Source: Rhizobiaceae bacterium (GTDB taxonomy: Bacteria; Pseudomonadota; Alphaproteobacteria; Rhizobiales; Rhizobiaceae). Taken from it: DNA of 64,000 nt. Of the stretch, positions 33,882-42,319 are shown one piece after another. Under the pieces are notes generated by a model. That model was given only the letters and a program-made list of their open reading frames with translations, ran no database searches and was not told the origin of the DNA. The translations under genes were made by a program, and so were the position numbers. The stretch covers positions 1,302,001 to 1,366,000 of the forward strand of contig JAEPNK010000002.1 of NCBI GenBank assembly GCA_017643495.1. The letters run 5' to 3'. How positions within the stretch are numbered: position 1 is the stretch's first letter; each line of letters opens with the position of its first letter.

Positions 33882-34559
33882 TTACCGGATAATGTTGGCT
33901 GCGTCCGGATTTTCCTTGGTTACGCGACCTTCAAACACCACACTTTCACCATCAACCCGGGTGCTGATGTCAATCTCGCATTCATTGGCAAGCTGCAATG
34001 TGTAAATCGGTTGAATGGCATGCGCATCAATCGCTTCTTCAAACGTGCCGTTCAACAGGTGAAGAAAAGCCGGCGGAACCCGTGCATTCTTGCCCTGTGC
34101 CGTGATGGTAAAGACCGGCATGCTGTTCGGGTCGGTGATTTTCACGGAGAGATCCCCGCCACGCGGAATTGCCGAATGCCCGACAATCAGAAGGTTAAGG
34201 AGAAACTTGACCTGGTTTTTGGCCATCAGTGCGCGTTCACCGTCCCACGCCAGATTGGTCTTCTTTTCATTGTCGAAATAGGATTTGGCAACATTCTCGG
34301 CATCGCCCGTGTCGATATGGGCACCGGCAGAACCCGCTGCACCAAATGCGATCCGCGCATATTGCAGTTTTGCGGAAGCATTTTTTGCCGAAGACCGGAT
34401 CAGGTCCATAGCAATCTCGGTAGTGTCCTCATCGGCTCCCTCGTCAATCAGCTCAACACCATTGGCAATCGCACCGACTGGAGAGATCACGTCATGACAG
34501 ACGCGGGAACAAAGCAGCGCTGCAAGGTCCATTCCCGCAAGTTCCGGTAATTTTTGCAT
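33882..34559 (-). CDS. chpT: ChpT histidine phosphotransferase
   Basis: This 225-residue dimeric phosphotransfer protein of the CckA-ChpT-CtrA/CpdR relay carries the phosphorylated His22 in VCHDVISPVGAI, in a four-helix dimerisation domain, followed by a degenerate kinase-like ATPase fold without the nucleotide motifs. The start at 34559 (MQKLPELAG) follows the family length; the frame reaches 34607. GAATC sites at 34574-34578 and 34611-34615 lie just upstream, which may link expression to CcrM methylation. Downstream is the receiver gene. Confidence 0.92.
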   Translation of the reverse strand: MQKLPELAGMDLAALLCSRVCHDVISPVGAIANGVELIDEGADEDTTEIAMDLIRSSAKNASAKLQYARIAFGAAGSAGAHIDTGDAENVAKSYFDNEKKTNLAWDGERALMAKNQVKFLLNLLIVGHSAIPRGGDLSVKITDPNSMPVFTITAQGKNARVPPAFLHLLNGTFEEAIDAHAIQPIYTLQLANECEIDISTRVDGESVVFEGRVTKENPDAANIIR

Positions 34560-34791
34560 GGAGAGATATTCCTGAATCCGTTTGTTTGAATGGCCCGGCA
34601 GAAGCACACCGAATCACGCTGTTAGAAGTACCACGAAACACAGTCTTTCATGAACCGTGATTTCCCCAGTCCGACAACAGGGCCCGGGCCACATCGGTAA
34701 AATGCGCCCCAAAAAAGTCACTTTTGATTCACCTTTCAGAAAAGGTTTTCATTAATACTTTCGCTCAACCACAACCATCAGGGATATGATC

Positions 34792-35409
34792 ATGACCACT
34801 ACGAAAACACGGACATTCCGCCCTGCCTTCACGCCAGTGCGTGCCATGCTGGCCTTGTTGCTTGTTCTGGCAGCCTTTGCCGCTGCATTGCCGCTCGTCT
34901 CCACCAAGGCTCGTGCCCAGGCAAGCGCGCAGTATTCCGCCCAGGAAGTTGTTGATGCTGGCCATGCCTTCTTCGGTGCAACCTCAGGCAATCTCGCAGC
35001 AGCATTTGAAAAGGCGTTTGCAAAATACGGACTGCCGAACGGCTATGTGCTGGGTGAAGAAGCCGGTGGCGCCTTCATCGGTGGCCTGCGTTACGGCGAA
35101 GGAATGCTCTATACGAAAAATGCCGGCGATCACAAGGTGTTCTGGCAGGGCCCGTCCATCGGCTGGGATTATGGCGGCGACGGAAACCGTACCATGATGC
35201 TGGTTTACCACCTGCCTGATGTAAGCGAAATCTACAAACGCTATATCGGTGTCAGCGGCTCTGCATTCCTGGTTGGCGGTGTCGGAATTACCGCACTGAC
35301 CCGCAAGGGCGTACACCTTGTACCGATCCGTACCGGTGTCGGCGCGCGGCTCGGGGTCAATGTCGGCTATCTGAAACTGCGTCGCAGGCCAACCATCAAC
35401 CCGTTCTGA
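34792..35409 (+). CDS. eipA: EipA (DUF1134) envelope integrity protein
   Basis: This 205-residue periplasmic protein of the DUF1134 family has a signal peptide (residues 1-40, long and basic at the start) ending near ARAQA. The family block YGEGMLYTKNAGDHKVFWQGPSIGWDYGGDGNRTMMLVYHL is present. In Brucella the homologue EipA supports envelope integrity and is under CtrA control. AGGG at 34780-34783 supports ATG 34792. It is divergent from chpT, and an AT-rich spacer with GATTC (34726-34730) lies between. Confidence 0.93.
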   Translation: MTTTKTRTFRPAFTPVRAMLALLLVLAAFAAALPLVSTKARAQASAQYSAQEVVDAGHAFFGATSGNLAAAFEKAFAKYGLPNGYVLGEEAGGAFIGGLRYGEGMLYTKNAGDHKVFWQGPSIGWDYGGDGNRTMMLVYHLPDVSEIYKRYIGVSGSAFLVGGVGITALTRKGVHLVPIRTGVGARLGVNVGYLKLRRRPTINPF

Positions 35410-35458
35410 TCACCGGAAATCCCGCCGGAAAGCGGCGAACCGGCAGGAAAATCCGGTT

Positions 35459-35489
35459 AAAAGGGAGTTGCATTTGCGCTCCCTTTTTT
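35459..35489 (+). terminator. intrinsic terminator of eipA
   Basis: AAGGGAG (35461-35467) pairs with CTCCCTT (35479-35485), preceded by A and followed by TTTT. Confidence 0.8.
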
Positions 35490-35632
35490 GTTGTGGCGCC
35501 CGTGTCTTAAGGTTAATGCATGCTTTAAACGGGCTTTTGTGGAAATCCGCTCCCGTTCATGTCATGATTGGCCGTATACCGGATAGCCGAATGCTGGCAG
35601 CCGGTTTTCGCCCTCTGAAAGATGAAGTAGCC

Positions 35633-36904
35633 ATGATTCTCGAAGCCGTACTGTATTTCGTTCTGGGTTTCCTGAGTGCCGGATTGCTGGCTCTCATGAT
35701 TTCACCTGCAATCTGGAACCGTGCAGTCGTGCTGACCAAGCGCAAGATAGAAAGTTCTGTCCCCCTTACCCTGAATGAAATCCAGGCCGACAAGGACCAG
35801 TTGCGTGCCGAGTTCGCGATGAGCACCCGTCGTCTTGAAATGAGCGTGGATGAATTGCGCAACAAGGCTTCTGCCCAATTGGCGGAAATCAGCAGAAAGC
35901 GTGATGAACTCTCCCGCTATGATGCGGAAAAAGCCGAACGCCTGGCCCAGATCCGCGAAGTGGAAGCCAAAACGGTTGAGTTGAACCGCAAACTCGAAGA
36001 GCGGGAAATGCTGCTTGAGGAAACCAAGCGTCGTCATGACAAGCTTCAGGAGCAATATGTCGAAACGCTTGAACAGCTTTCCGAGATGCGCAACCAGCTG
36101 GCTGACAAGGATGACGAACTCACCTCTCAACGCATTGAAATCGCTGCGCGCGACACACGCATTGACGCGCTGAGCGACAGCACCCTGCTCTCCGGCACAG
36201 ACGGTGATGCGGCGGCCAGCAAGGCCAAGGAACAGATCGCAGAACTCAAGGCTGAACTGAAACGCTCCGAAATGCGCGTCAAGGCAGCCGACAAGGAAGC
36301 GGCCCTGGCAGCGAAAGAAGCAAGGCAGAATGCCGACAAGCTGGAAAAGCAGAAAACCGTACTCAATGAAAGCCGCAACGGAAACAGCGCTGACAGCGAG
36401 CAGATCAACAAACTGAACCGTGAACTCATGGACGAGCGGGAAAAGACGGTTGATCTGGAAGCACGGCTGGCAACACAGGCGCTCAAAATGGAAGCACTGC
36501 TCTCCGATGCATCAAACCAGAATGTGGAAGAAGCTTTGAAATCCGTGAGGGAACAGGTCAGCGAAACACAAAAGCAGCTTGATGAAGCCCGCTCGCAACG
36601 CGATGCATTGCAGGAAAAGCTTGACGGCATTTCTGTTGAAGCGGGAGAAAACTGGGCGAGCGAACGGCAGGAAAACGCACTTCTGCGTGAACGCATGAAC
36701 GATATGGCCGCGCGGATTGCAGCCATGACCGCTGAAATTGAGGGCCCCTCCTCCCCGATCAACAAAATGCTTGCCAAAGGCGGCAAACGGACGCGGTCTG
36801 GCTCCAAACGTTCTGAAGAGATCAAGGAAGCAGCACCGGGCGAGCGGATTTCCCTGGCAGAACGGATTCGCGCCATCCAGCAGGCGTCCGGTTCCGGACG
36901 TTAA
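35633..36904 (+). CDS. long coiled-coil membrane protein
   Basis: This protein of about 423 residues has one N-terminal membrane helix (MILEAVLYFVLGFLSAGLLALMIS) and then a nearly unbroken charged helical region (residues 45-375, rich in Glu, Lys, Ala, Leu heptads) that should form a long coiled coil, and a basic tail (KGGKRTRSGSKRSEE). It is conserved in rhizobia without a known role, and could be a scaffold at the cell envelope. The frame opens at 35468; ATG 35633 gives the proper membrane start. It is downstream of the eipA terminator and ends 55 bases before the DUF6476-like gene on the opposite strand. Confidence 0.8.
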   Translation: MILEAVLYFVLGFLSAGLLALMISPAIWNRAVVLTKRKIESSVPLTLNEIQADKDQLRAEFAMSTRRLEMSVDELRNKASAQLAEISRKRDELSRYDAEKAERLAQIREVEAKTVELNRKLEEREMLLEETKRRHDKLQEQYVETLEQLSEMRNQLADKDDELTSQRIEIAARDTRIDALSDSTLLSGTDGDAAASKAKEQIAELKAELKRSEMRVKAADKEAALAAKEARQNADKLEKQKTVLNESRNGNSADSEQINKLNRELMDEREKTVDLEARLATQALKMEALLSDASNQNVEEALKSVREQVSETQKQLDEARSQRDALQEKLDGISVEAGENWASERQENALLRERMNDMAARIAAMTAEIEGPSSPINKMLAKGGKRTRSGSKRSEEIKEAAPGERISLAERIRAIQQASGSGR

Positions 36905-36958
36905 GCTACGACGCAGGAAGCTGTTTTTCCGCGCACTTCGCAGCTTTTGATTTGTGAT

Positions 36959-37351
36959 TTATTTCAGGCTGATCCTGCTCTCGACCTGCCCCGTCTTCAG
37001 GTCCACGATCCAGATCTGCATTTCACCATTGGTAATGGCAAGTTCGAGGACCAACCGGTCATCATACAATCGCGATGATACAATCTCACTGCGTTCCGGG
37101 AGATCAATCGCAATGTTTTCAGCAAGGCCTGCCTTGCCATCCGACTGCTCTTCACCGGGAATAACCGACTGTTCGCCAGCATCATTTGCGTCACTTCCGG
37201 CATTTATCTTGTAGACAATGGCAAAAAGGACAGCCATAAGCCCGACCATCATGATGCCGATGGAAATAACCAGAAGCCGGATCATCCGCCGGCGAATGTG
37301 TTCAATGGCCGGATCAAGCGGTTCTTCTTTTTCATCTTGGGCATGGGACAT
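36959..37351 (-). CDS. small single-span membrane protein (DUF6476-like)
   Basis: This 130-residue protein has a charged N terminus (MSHAQDEKEEPLDPAIEHIRRR), one membrane helix (about residues 24-46), an acidic Gly-rich linker and a C-terminal beta domain (EIVSSRLYDDRLVLELAITNGEMQIWIVDLKTGQV) of the type found in small rhizobial membrane proteins. The frame is open to 37993, but 37351 is the plausible start and is divergent from rluD. Its function is unknown. Confidence 0.75.
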   Translation of the reverse strand: MSHAQDEKEEPLDPAIEHIRRRMIRLLVISIGIMMVGLMAVLFAIVYKINAGSDANDAGEQSVIPGEEQSDGKAGLAENIAIDLPERSEIVSSRLYDDRLVLELAITNGEMQIWIVDLKTGQVESRISLK

Positions 37352-37387
37352 GGCTGTTAAACTGGCCTGTAGAAAACTGGACTGTAA

Positions 37388-38410
37388 ATGACTGATAGCG
37401 AAACCGGTACAAAAGAGAAAGTCCTGATTGTCGATGAAGCATCGGCAGGCGGCCGGCTTGACGCTTTTCTGGCAGCCGGAATGCCCCCGCATGTTTCCCG
37501 CTCGCGCGTCAAGGAAATCATCAAGCAGACAGGGGTGAAAATAGGGGACGGAGTGTGCCGGGAACCCAATTACCGGCTCAAGGAAGGTGAATGCATCACA
37601 ATCGTCATTCCCGAACCGGAGGAAGCAGCGCCTGTTGCCCAAAATATCCCGCTGGAAATATGCCATGAAGACGAACATCTTCTGGTCGTCAACAAGCCTG
37701 CGGGCATGGTTGTTCACCCCGCTGCCGGACACGGGGAAGGCACGCTGGTCAATGCCCTTCTTTATCATTGCGGCGACACACTTGCGGGCATTGGCGGAGT
37801 GAAACGGCCCGGGATTGTCCACCGCCTGGACAAGGATACATCCGGTCTGCTTGTCGTCGCCAAGGATGACAAGACCCATTCCGGCCTGCAGGCACAATTT
37901 GCCGATCACGGGCGTACCGGGCCATTGGAAAGACAGTATATGGCAATGGTTTGGGGCCGTTTCGACCGGATTTCCGGTACCATCAATGCCCATCTTGGCC
38001 GGTCAAACAGCAACCGGAAAAAGCGTGCCGTGGTCAATCCGGACAACCGGGAAGCCAAGGAAGCGATCACACATTACGAAGTTCTGAAAGAATTTGGCAC
38101 GGATGCCAATGGCGAGGCGATAGCCTGTCTCGTCGCCTGCAGCCTGGAAACCGGCCGCACTCACCAGATCCGTGTGCACATGAGCCATATTGGCCATCCG
38201 CTGCTGGGGGACCAGGAATACGGAAAACACTTCCAGACCAAGGAAAACACCCTTGCTTCCCCGTTGCGCGAAAGTGTCCAGGCCTTTCGCAGGCAGGCGC
38301 TTCATGCATCGGTTCTCGGTTTTGAACATCCGGTAACCGGCGAGCACATGCGTTTTGAAACCCCGCCCCCTGCGGATTTTCAGGCATTGATCGACGCATT
38401 TTCCATTTGA
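37388..38410 (+). CDS. rluD: 23S rRNA pseudouridine synthase of RluA/RluD family
   Basis: The enzyme isomerises uridines of 23S rRNA (RluD-type, sites 1911, 1915 and 1917 in E. coli). An N-terminal S4 RNA-binding domain (about residues 20-75) is followed by the catalytic domain with GIVHRLDKDTSGLLV, holding the catalytic Asp, and the KPAGMVVHP motif. Length (340 residues) fits. Start ATG 37388 follows the divergent DUF6476-like gene with only 36 bases between. The next gene is rpoH, separated by about 390 bases. Confidence 0.92.
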   Translation: MTDSETGTKEKVLIVDEASAGGRLDAFLAAGMPPHVSRSRVKEIIKQTGVKIGDGVCREPNYRLKEGECITIVIPEPEEAAPVAQNIPLEICHEDEHLLVVNKPAGMVVHPAAGHGEGTLVNALLYHCGDTLAGIGGVKRPGIVHRLDKDTSGLLVVAKDDKTHSGLQAQFADHGRTGPLERQYMAMVWGRFDRISGTINAHLGRSNSNRKKRAVVNPDNREAKEAITHYEVLKEFGTDANGEAIACLVACSLETGRTHQIRVHMSHIGHPLLGDQEYGKHFQTKENTLASPLRESVQAFRRQALHASVLGFEHPVTGEHMRFETPPPADFQALIDAFSI

Positions 38411-38467
38411 CTACAACCCGCGAAATCACTGGTTTAAACGGCAGTTAGATACTGCAATATGACCCGC

Positions 38468-38493
38468 AGCCCTGTCCCTTGCCGGGCTTTTTT
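38468..38493 (+). terminator. probable rluD terminator
   Basis: AGCCC (38468-38472) pairs with GGGCT (38484-38488), followed by TTTTTT, 58 bases after the rluD stop. Confidence 0.5.
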
Positions 38494-38800
38494 CCGGCTC
38501 CGGTTCGCAAAAAGAACAGTCTGGACTTGCTGGCAAGCTCTGGATCAGTCCGATCACATATAGTTGAGCTATTGGGTGAAGTTTATTTGCGTCTTGTTTT
38601 TCTTGTTATATTTCAAAAGGTTGAAAATTATTTTGAACCAAAAAACGGATGCATCATTGCACCCTGAACCGGCAGGAATGCTCACATGACGCTACATTGC
38701 CAAAATTTCATGCAAAAAGTGCTGACAATACCTATATATTGATTGAAATCACTTGCCTCCAAGAGGGAGTGAAAACCGAACAAAAGGGAGAGGGTGCTTT
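38494..38800. other. rpoH upstream region
   Basis: No gene is seen between the rluD terminator and rpoH. The stretch is AT-rich around 38560-38645 with several T and A runs. GGGAGAGGG (about 38785-38795) is the ribosome site of rpoH. A heat-shock (CTTG-N17-CYTAT) promoter could not be established by eye. Confidence 0.5.
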
Positions 38801-39709
38801 ATGGCCCAAACTTTACCAACAATCGCTTCAACCGGAAACGGATTGAGCCGATACCTTCAGGAAATCAGAAAATTTCCCATGCTGGAGCCGGATGAGGAAT
38901 TCATGCTGGCCAAGCGTTATCTTGAGCATGATGACCGTGGAGCGGCACACAAACTGGTAACAAGCCACCTGCGCCTCGTTGCCAAGATTGCCATGGGCTA
39001 TCGCGGCTATGGTCTGCCAATTGGCGAGGTTGTCTCCGAGGGCAATGTCGGCCTGATGCAGGCTGTCAAGAAATTCGACCCGGACCGGGGCTTCCGCCTC
39101 GCCACATATGCAATGTGGTGGATCAAGGCCGCAATCCAGGAATACATCCTGCGTTCATGGTCACTTGTCAAAATGGGCACGACTGCAAACCAGAAGCGCC
39201 TGTTCTTCAACCTGCGCAAGGCAAAAAGCCGGATTCAGGCACTTGATGATGGTGATTTGCGGCCTGACCAGATTGAACAGATCGCGACGCAACTGGGTGT
39301 CTCCGAAGAAGAAGTGGTTTCCATGAACCGCCGCATGGGTGGTGATGCCTCCCTCAACTCTCCGATCAAGGCATCGGAAGGGGAAAGCGGTGAATGGCAG
39401 GACTGGCTCGTGGATGAAAGCGACAGTGCCGAGAAAACGCTGATCAAGCAGGATGAGCTGGAAAGCCGCCGTGAAATGCTAGCGCAATCGCTTGAGGTAC
39501 TCAACGATCGCGAGAAGCGGATTTTCCTCGCCCGCAGACTTGAAGAAAAGCCGATCACACTTGAGGAACTTTCCTCCGAGTTCGACATTTCAAGGGAACG
39601 GGTACGCCAGATTGAAGTCCGGGCATTCGAGAAAGTCCAGAAAGCCATGGTGAATGCCGCCAAGGAACTGGCCCGCCCCAACCCGGAACTGGAGCACCAT
39701 GCCGGGTAG
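38801..39709 (+). CDS. rpoH: RNA polymerase sigma factor RpoH (sigma-32)
   Basis: This 302-residue heat-shock sigma factor has the RpoH pattern: region 2 with LVAKIAMGYRGYGLPIGEVVSEGNVGLMQAVKKFDP and WWIKAAIQEYILRSW, the RpoH box QKRLFFNLRKAK, and region 4 with a helix-turn-helix LEELSSEFDISRERVRQIEVRAFEK. The start at 38801 gives MAQTLPTIAS, with a strong ribosome site; the frame opens at 38753. It directs transcription of chaperone and protease genes, and ftsH, encoded in this window, is often an RpoH target. Confidence 0.96.
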   Translation: MAQTLPTIASTGNGLSRYLQEIRKFPMLEPDEEFMLAKRYLEHDDRGAAHKLVTSHLRLVAKIAMGYRGYGLPIGEVVSEGNVGLMQAVKKFDPDRGFRLATYAMWWIKAAIQEYILRSWSLVKMGTTANQKRLFFNLRKAKSRIQALDDGDLRPDQIEQIATQLGVSEEEVVSMNRRMGGDASLNSPIKASEGESGEWQDWLVDESDSAEKTLIKQDELESRREMLAQSLEVLNDREKRIFLARRLEEKPITLEELSSEFDISRERVRQIEVRAFEKVQKAMVNAAKELARPNPELEHHAG

Positions 39710-39734
39710 CCGAATGGCTGACCCTCTTTGAAAC

Positions 39735-39762
39735 AAGGGCCGGTTTTCCGGCCCTTTTCTTT
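39735..39762 (+). terminator. intrinsic terminator of rpoH
   Basis: AAGGGCCGG (39735-39743) pairs with CCGGCCCTT (39748-39756) around TTTT, followed by a T-rich run, 25 bases past the stop. Confidence 0.85.
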
Positions 39763-39805
39763 TGCAGCAGACCTGCATCAGGAACCATCAGCAAAAGGAG
39801 TAAAC

Positions 39806-40342
39806 ATGACACAACACAATGTCGTTCTGCCTCGCACCCAAACCCCTTCACTGGATTTTTCCCTTGTTGGTGGCGGAAACTGGTCCCTTGCAGAACAAGA
39901 CCCCGAGCACTTTACACTTGTCGTGTTCTATCGTGGTTATCACTGCCCCATCTGCAAGAAACAGTTGCAGGAGCTTCTTTCAATGAAAGAGGACTTTGCC
40001 AAAACCGGCATCAATGTCGTGGCAGTTTCTGCAGATGACAGTGACCGTGCGGAAAAATCACGGGATGAATGGGAACTTGACGGTCTTGATCTCGGCTATG
40101 GTATCGGGCTGGACAAGGCACTTGAGTGGGGATTGCATGTCTCTGCCGGGCGCCCTGACAGCAGCGAGCCGGAACATTTCTCAGAGCCGGGCCTGTTTAT
40201 GGTACGCCCTGACGGAACCCTTTATTTCTCATCGGTCCAGACCATGCCGTTTGCCCGGCCACAGCTTTCCGACATTCTTGGCGCTGCAAAATTCGTGATC
40301 GAGAAAGACTATCCGGCACGAGGCGAACTGGTAAGCCTGTAG
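39806..40342 (+). CDS. peroxiredoxin-like thioredoxin-fold protein (AhpC/TSA family)
   Basis: This 178-residue thioredoxin-fold protein has FYRGYHCPICKKQLQE with Cys47 and Cys50, matching the peroxiredoxin-like family in which a CPxC motif replaces the usual peroxidatic TxxC arrangement. A later VSADDSDRAEKSRDEW and GLFMVRPDGTLYFSS agree with the family. It may reduce peroxides or act as a redox protein. AAAAGGAGTAAAC before ATG 39806 is a strong ribosome site. It follows the rpoH terminator. Confidence 0.85.
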   Translation: MTQHNVVLPRTQTPSLDFSLVGGGNWSLAEQDPEHFTLVVFYRGYHCPICKKQLQELLSMKEDFAKTGINVVAVSADDSDRAEKSRDEWELDGLDLGYGIGLDKALEWGLHVSAGRPDSSEPEHFSEPGLFMVRPDGTLYFSSVQTMPFARPQLSDILGAAKFVIEKDYPARGELVSL

Positions 40343-40361
40343 ACTTCCTGCCTGAAACAAG

Positions 40362-40395
40362 AAAACCGGCGTCACACACGTGGCGCCGGTTTTTT
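40362..40395. terminator. bidirectional terminator
   Basis: AAAACCGGCG (40362-40371) pairs with CGCCGGTTTT (40384-40393) around a short loop, followed by TT. It separates the convergent peroxiredoxin-like gene and the membrane protein gene at 40422. Confidence 0.85.
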
Positions 40396-40421
40396 AATTC
40401 GGATTCCAGAATGCCTGATTG

Positions 40422-42248
40422 CTACTGCCGGTTCTTCCAGTCGTTGAACGCTTCCTCGAAGGCAGCCCGCCCGGATGTACCCTTTTCAAGGGTCAGCAAT
40501 GCGCGGCGGCCGGTTGAGTAGCTAACCGGTATGTCGATCCATCCACCGGCTTCGAGAAGCTGTGTATTGACCTCGACGGCTTGCGGAAGATTGTCGAGGG
40601 CAACGAGGAAGAATCCCTCACTGACCTTGACCGGAACAGCAACAAGCGCCTCGCCCCTGGCCTCTTCCGTGTTTTTCATGACAAACCGGGCGATCTCCTC
40701 AACACCCTGCCCGTCAAACCCCTGAGGCAGGTCAAAACGCAACTCGATCAGGTGACTGGCTGACAATGCCTCGTCAACATTGCGCTTGATGACAATTCTC
40801 ACCGAAAGGTCTTTTTCCGGAACCTGCATGCTACCAATAATAACAGGCTCTTGTGTGCTGCCGCTTTCCACCTGCTGGCGTTCAACCGTCCAGTTGACAC
40901 TCGCATTGGTGCGGGTTGCTCCGGTTCCGGCACTGCCCTCTTCATAAAGATATGCAACTTCACCATTGGCCGGTATTGCCGGTTGGCTGTCATTGGAAGC
41001 AGCATTTTCGTTATCGGAAGTTTCTGCATCCGCGGTGGAAAGTGTTTCCGGTTCCAGTGATTCTCCGGTTTGCGTATCCGTATCGCTTCCGTCAGTTTCA
41101 CCTGTATCCGTAGGCTGCTCACCATCCGTGTCATTGCCGGTTGAAGGTTCCTGTTGTGCCAGTTCTTCAATATCCGGTTCATTGCCTGCCGGTTCTTCGC
41201 CGGCATCAGGCTCTTCAGTGGTATCCGTTTCATCGGTGGTGATGGCCGGAAGTTCCGTTTCTCCGCTGGCGGTTGAATCTTCATCCACCGGTCCGGCAGA
41301 GGCATCCTCGCCATTTTCACCAATTCTCACAGCTTCCTTGTCGGAACTGCTGTCAGCAGTCTCCGAATCTGTGCCCTCGCCATCGCCTGATGCAGAAACA
41401 AGTTCCTGACCACTCTCAAGAAGTGCATCCTTGTTGATCCAGGCAGCATAGCCCGCACCGCCAAGCAGCAATGCAACAAGTGCAATCAGCCCGATACGGC
41501 CAAAGCCGCCCTTTTTGGCGGGTGCTGATCGTTCTGTTACGCCGGGTTCGCGGTCATCATCCAGCGTGACACTTTCTGGCGCCGCACTCGTCTTGCCTTC
41601 ATTGACAGCCGTGGACATCGCATCAAGCGCATCCGCAGTGGTCTGGACGCCACTATGCGACTGGGCAGCACCGGGAGACGGTTGCTGTTCGGAAACCACG
41701 TCCATCAGCGGATCTGATGGTGTAACCGGAGGCTTGGTCGGCACCGCGCTTTCCGCCGTGTGCGCAGGACCTGTTCCCGCATCAGCAGCAAACGGGCCGC
41801 TGTCGGCAGGCGGTGGTGTGTCCGTTTCCGGTGGCAAGGTTGCTGTTGGCGGTTCCTGGACGGGTTGGGCAGGACTTGGTTGTTGGGGTGGCGGCGGTGG
41901 TGGCACATCCCCGCTTGTCGCAGGCGCCGGATCAGGTTCCTGTGATGCAACCGCTGAAGCGCCCGCCCCCGCCGCTGCAGAAGAACCGGGCGTTGGCGGT
42001 GCAGCATCGGCCTCTGGTGCATCCTGGGCACCGGCAACGGATTGATGCTCTGATTCAAGAAGCAGAATTGCTTCTTCAAGCGCATCCATTTGACCGGCAA
42101 TCGCTGCCTCGCTTGGCGCAGGGGTCAAGCCCCGAAGCTGTTTCTCAATGGCAGTACGGGCCTTGGAATAGACGGCAGCGCGAATTTCCGGTGTATTTTT
42201 GCTCAGACCTGAAACGGTCTTTTTCAGTATTGAATAATAATCAGCCAT
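40422..42248 (-). CDS. large low-complexity single-span membrane protein
   Basis: This 608-residue protein has a short cytosolic helical start, then a Pro/Ala/Thr-rich region (about 75-200, with PPPPPPQQPSPAQP), one membrane helix (about 250-272, IGLIALVALLLGGAGYAAW) after a basic patch, a long acidic Ser/Thr/Glu/Asp region (about 280-420), and a folded C-terminal domain (about 430-608, with beta-rich VRIVIKRNVDEALSASHLIELRFDLPQG). The topology suggests an extended periplasmic reach. The C-terminal domain is conserved in rhizobia near purA, with no assigned role. The start 42248 fits the membrane topology. Confidence 0.75.
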   Translation of the reverse strand: MADYYSILKKTVSGLSKNTPEIRAAVYSKARTAIEKQLRGLTPAPSEAAIAGQMDALEEAILLLESEHQSVAGAQDAPEADAAPPTPGSSAAAGAGASAVASQEPDPAPATSGDVPPPPPPQQPSPAQPVQEPPTATLPPETDTPPPADSGPFAADAGTGPAHTAESAVPTKPPVTPSDPLMDVVSEQQPSPGAAQSHSGVQTTADALDAMSTAVNEGKTSAAPESVTLDDDREPGVTERSAPAKKGGFGRIGLIALVALLLGGAGYAAWINKDALLESGQELVSASGDGEGTDSETADSSSDKEAVRIGENGEDASAGPVDEDSTASGETELPAITTDETDTTEEPDAGEEPAGNEPDIEELAQQEPSTGNDTDGEQPTDTGETDGSDTDTQTGESLEPETLSTADAETSDNENAASNDSQPAIPANGEVAYLYEEGSAGTGATRTNASVNWTVERQQVESGSTQEPVIIGSMQVPEKDLSVRIVIKRNVDEALSASHLIELRFDLPQGFDGQGVEEIARFVMKNTEEARGEALVAVPVKVSEGFFLVALDNLPQAVEVNTQLLEAGGWIDIPVSYSTGRRALLTLEKGTSGRAAFEEAFNDWKNRQ

Positions 42249-42319
42249 CCCCGAACACGCGCACCTTTACCCATTTCACAAAGTAGCCGGCCCGTCTCCG
42301 GTACTTCCATTCTTAATTA

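Noticed and set aside
38560-38760. Possible heat-shock promoter for rpoH
   Set aside because: A CCTATAT-like element at about 38728 is seen, but a correctly spaced CTTG -35 element is lacking.
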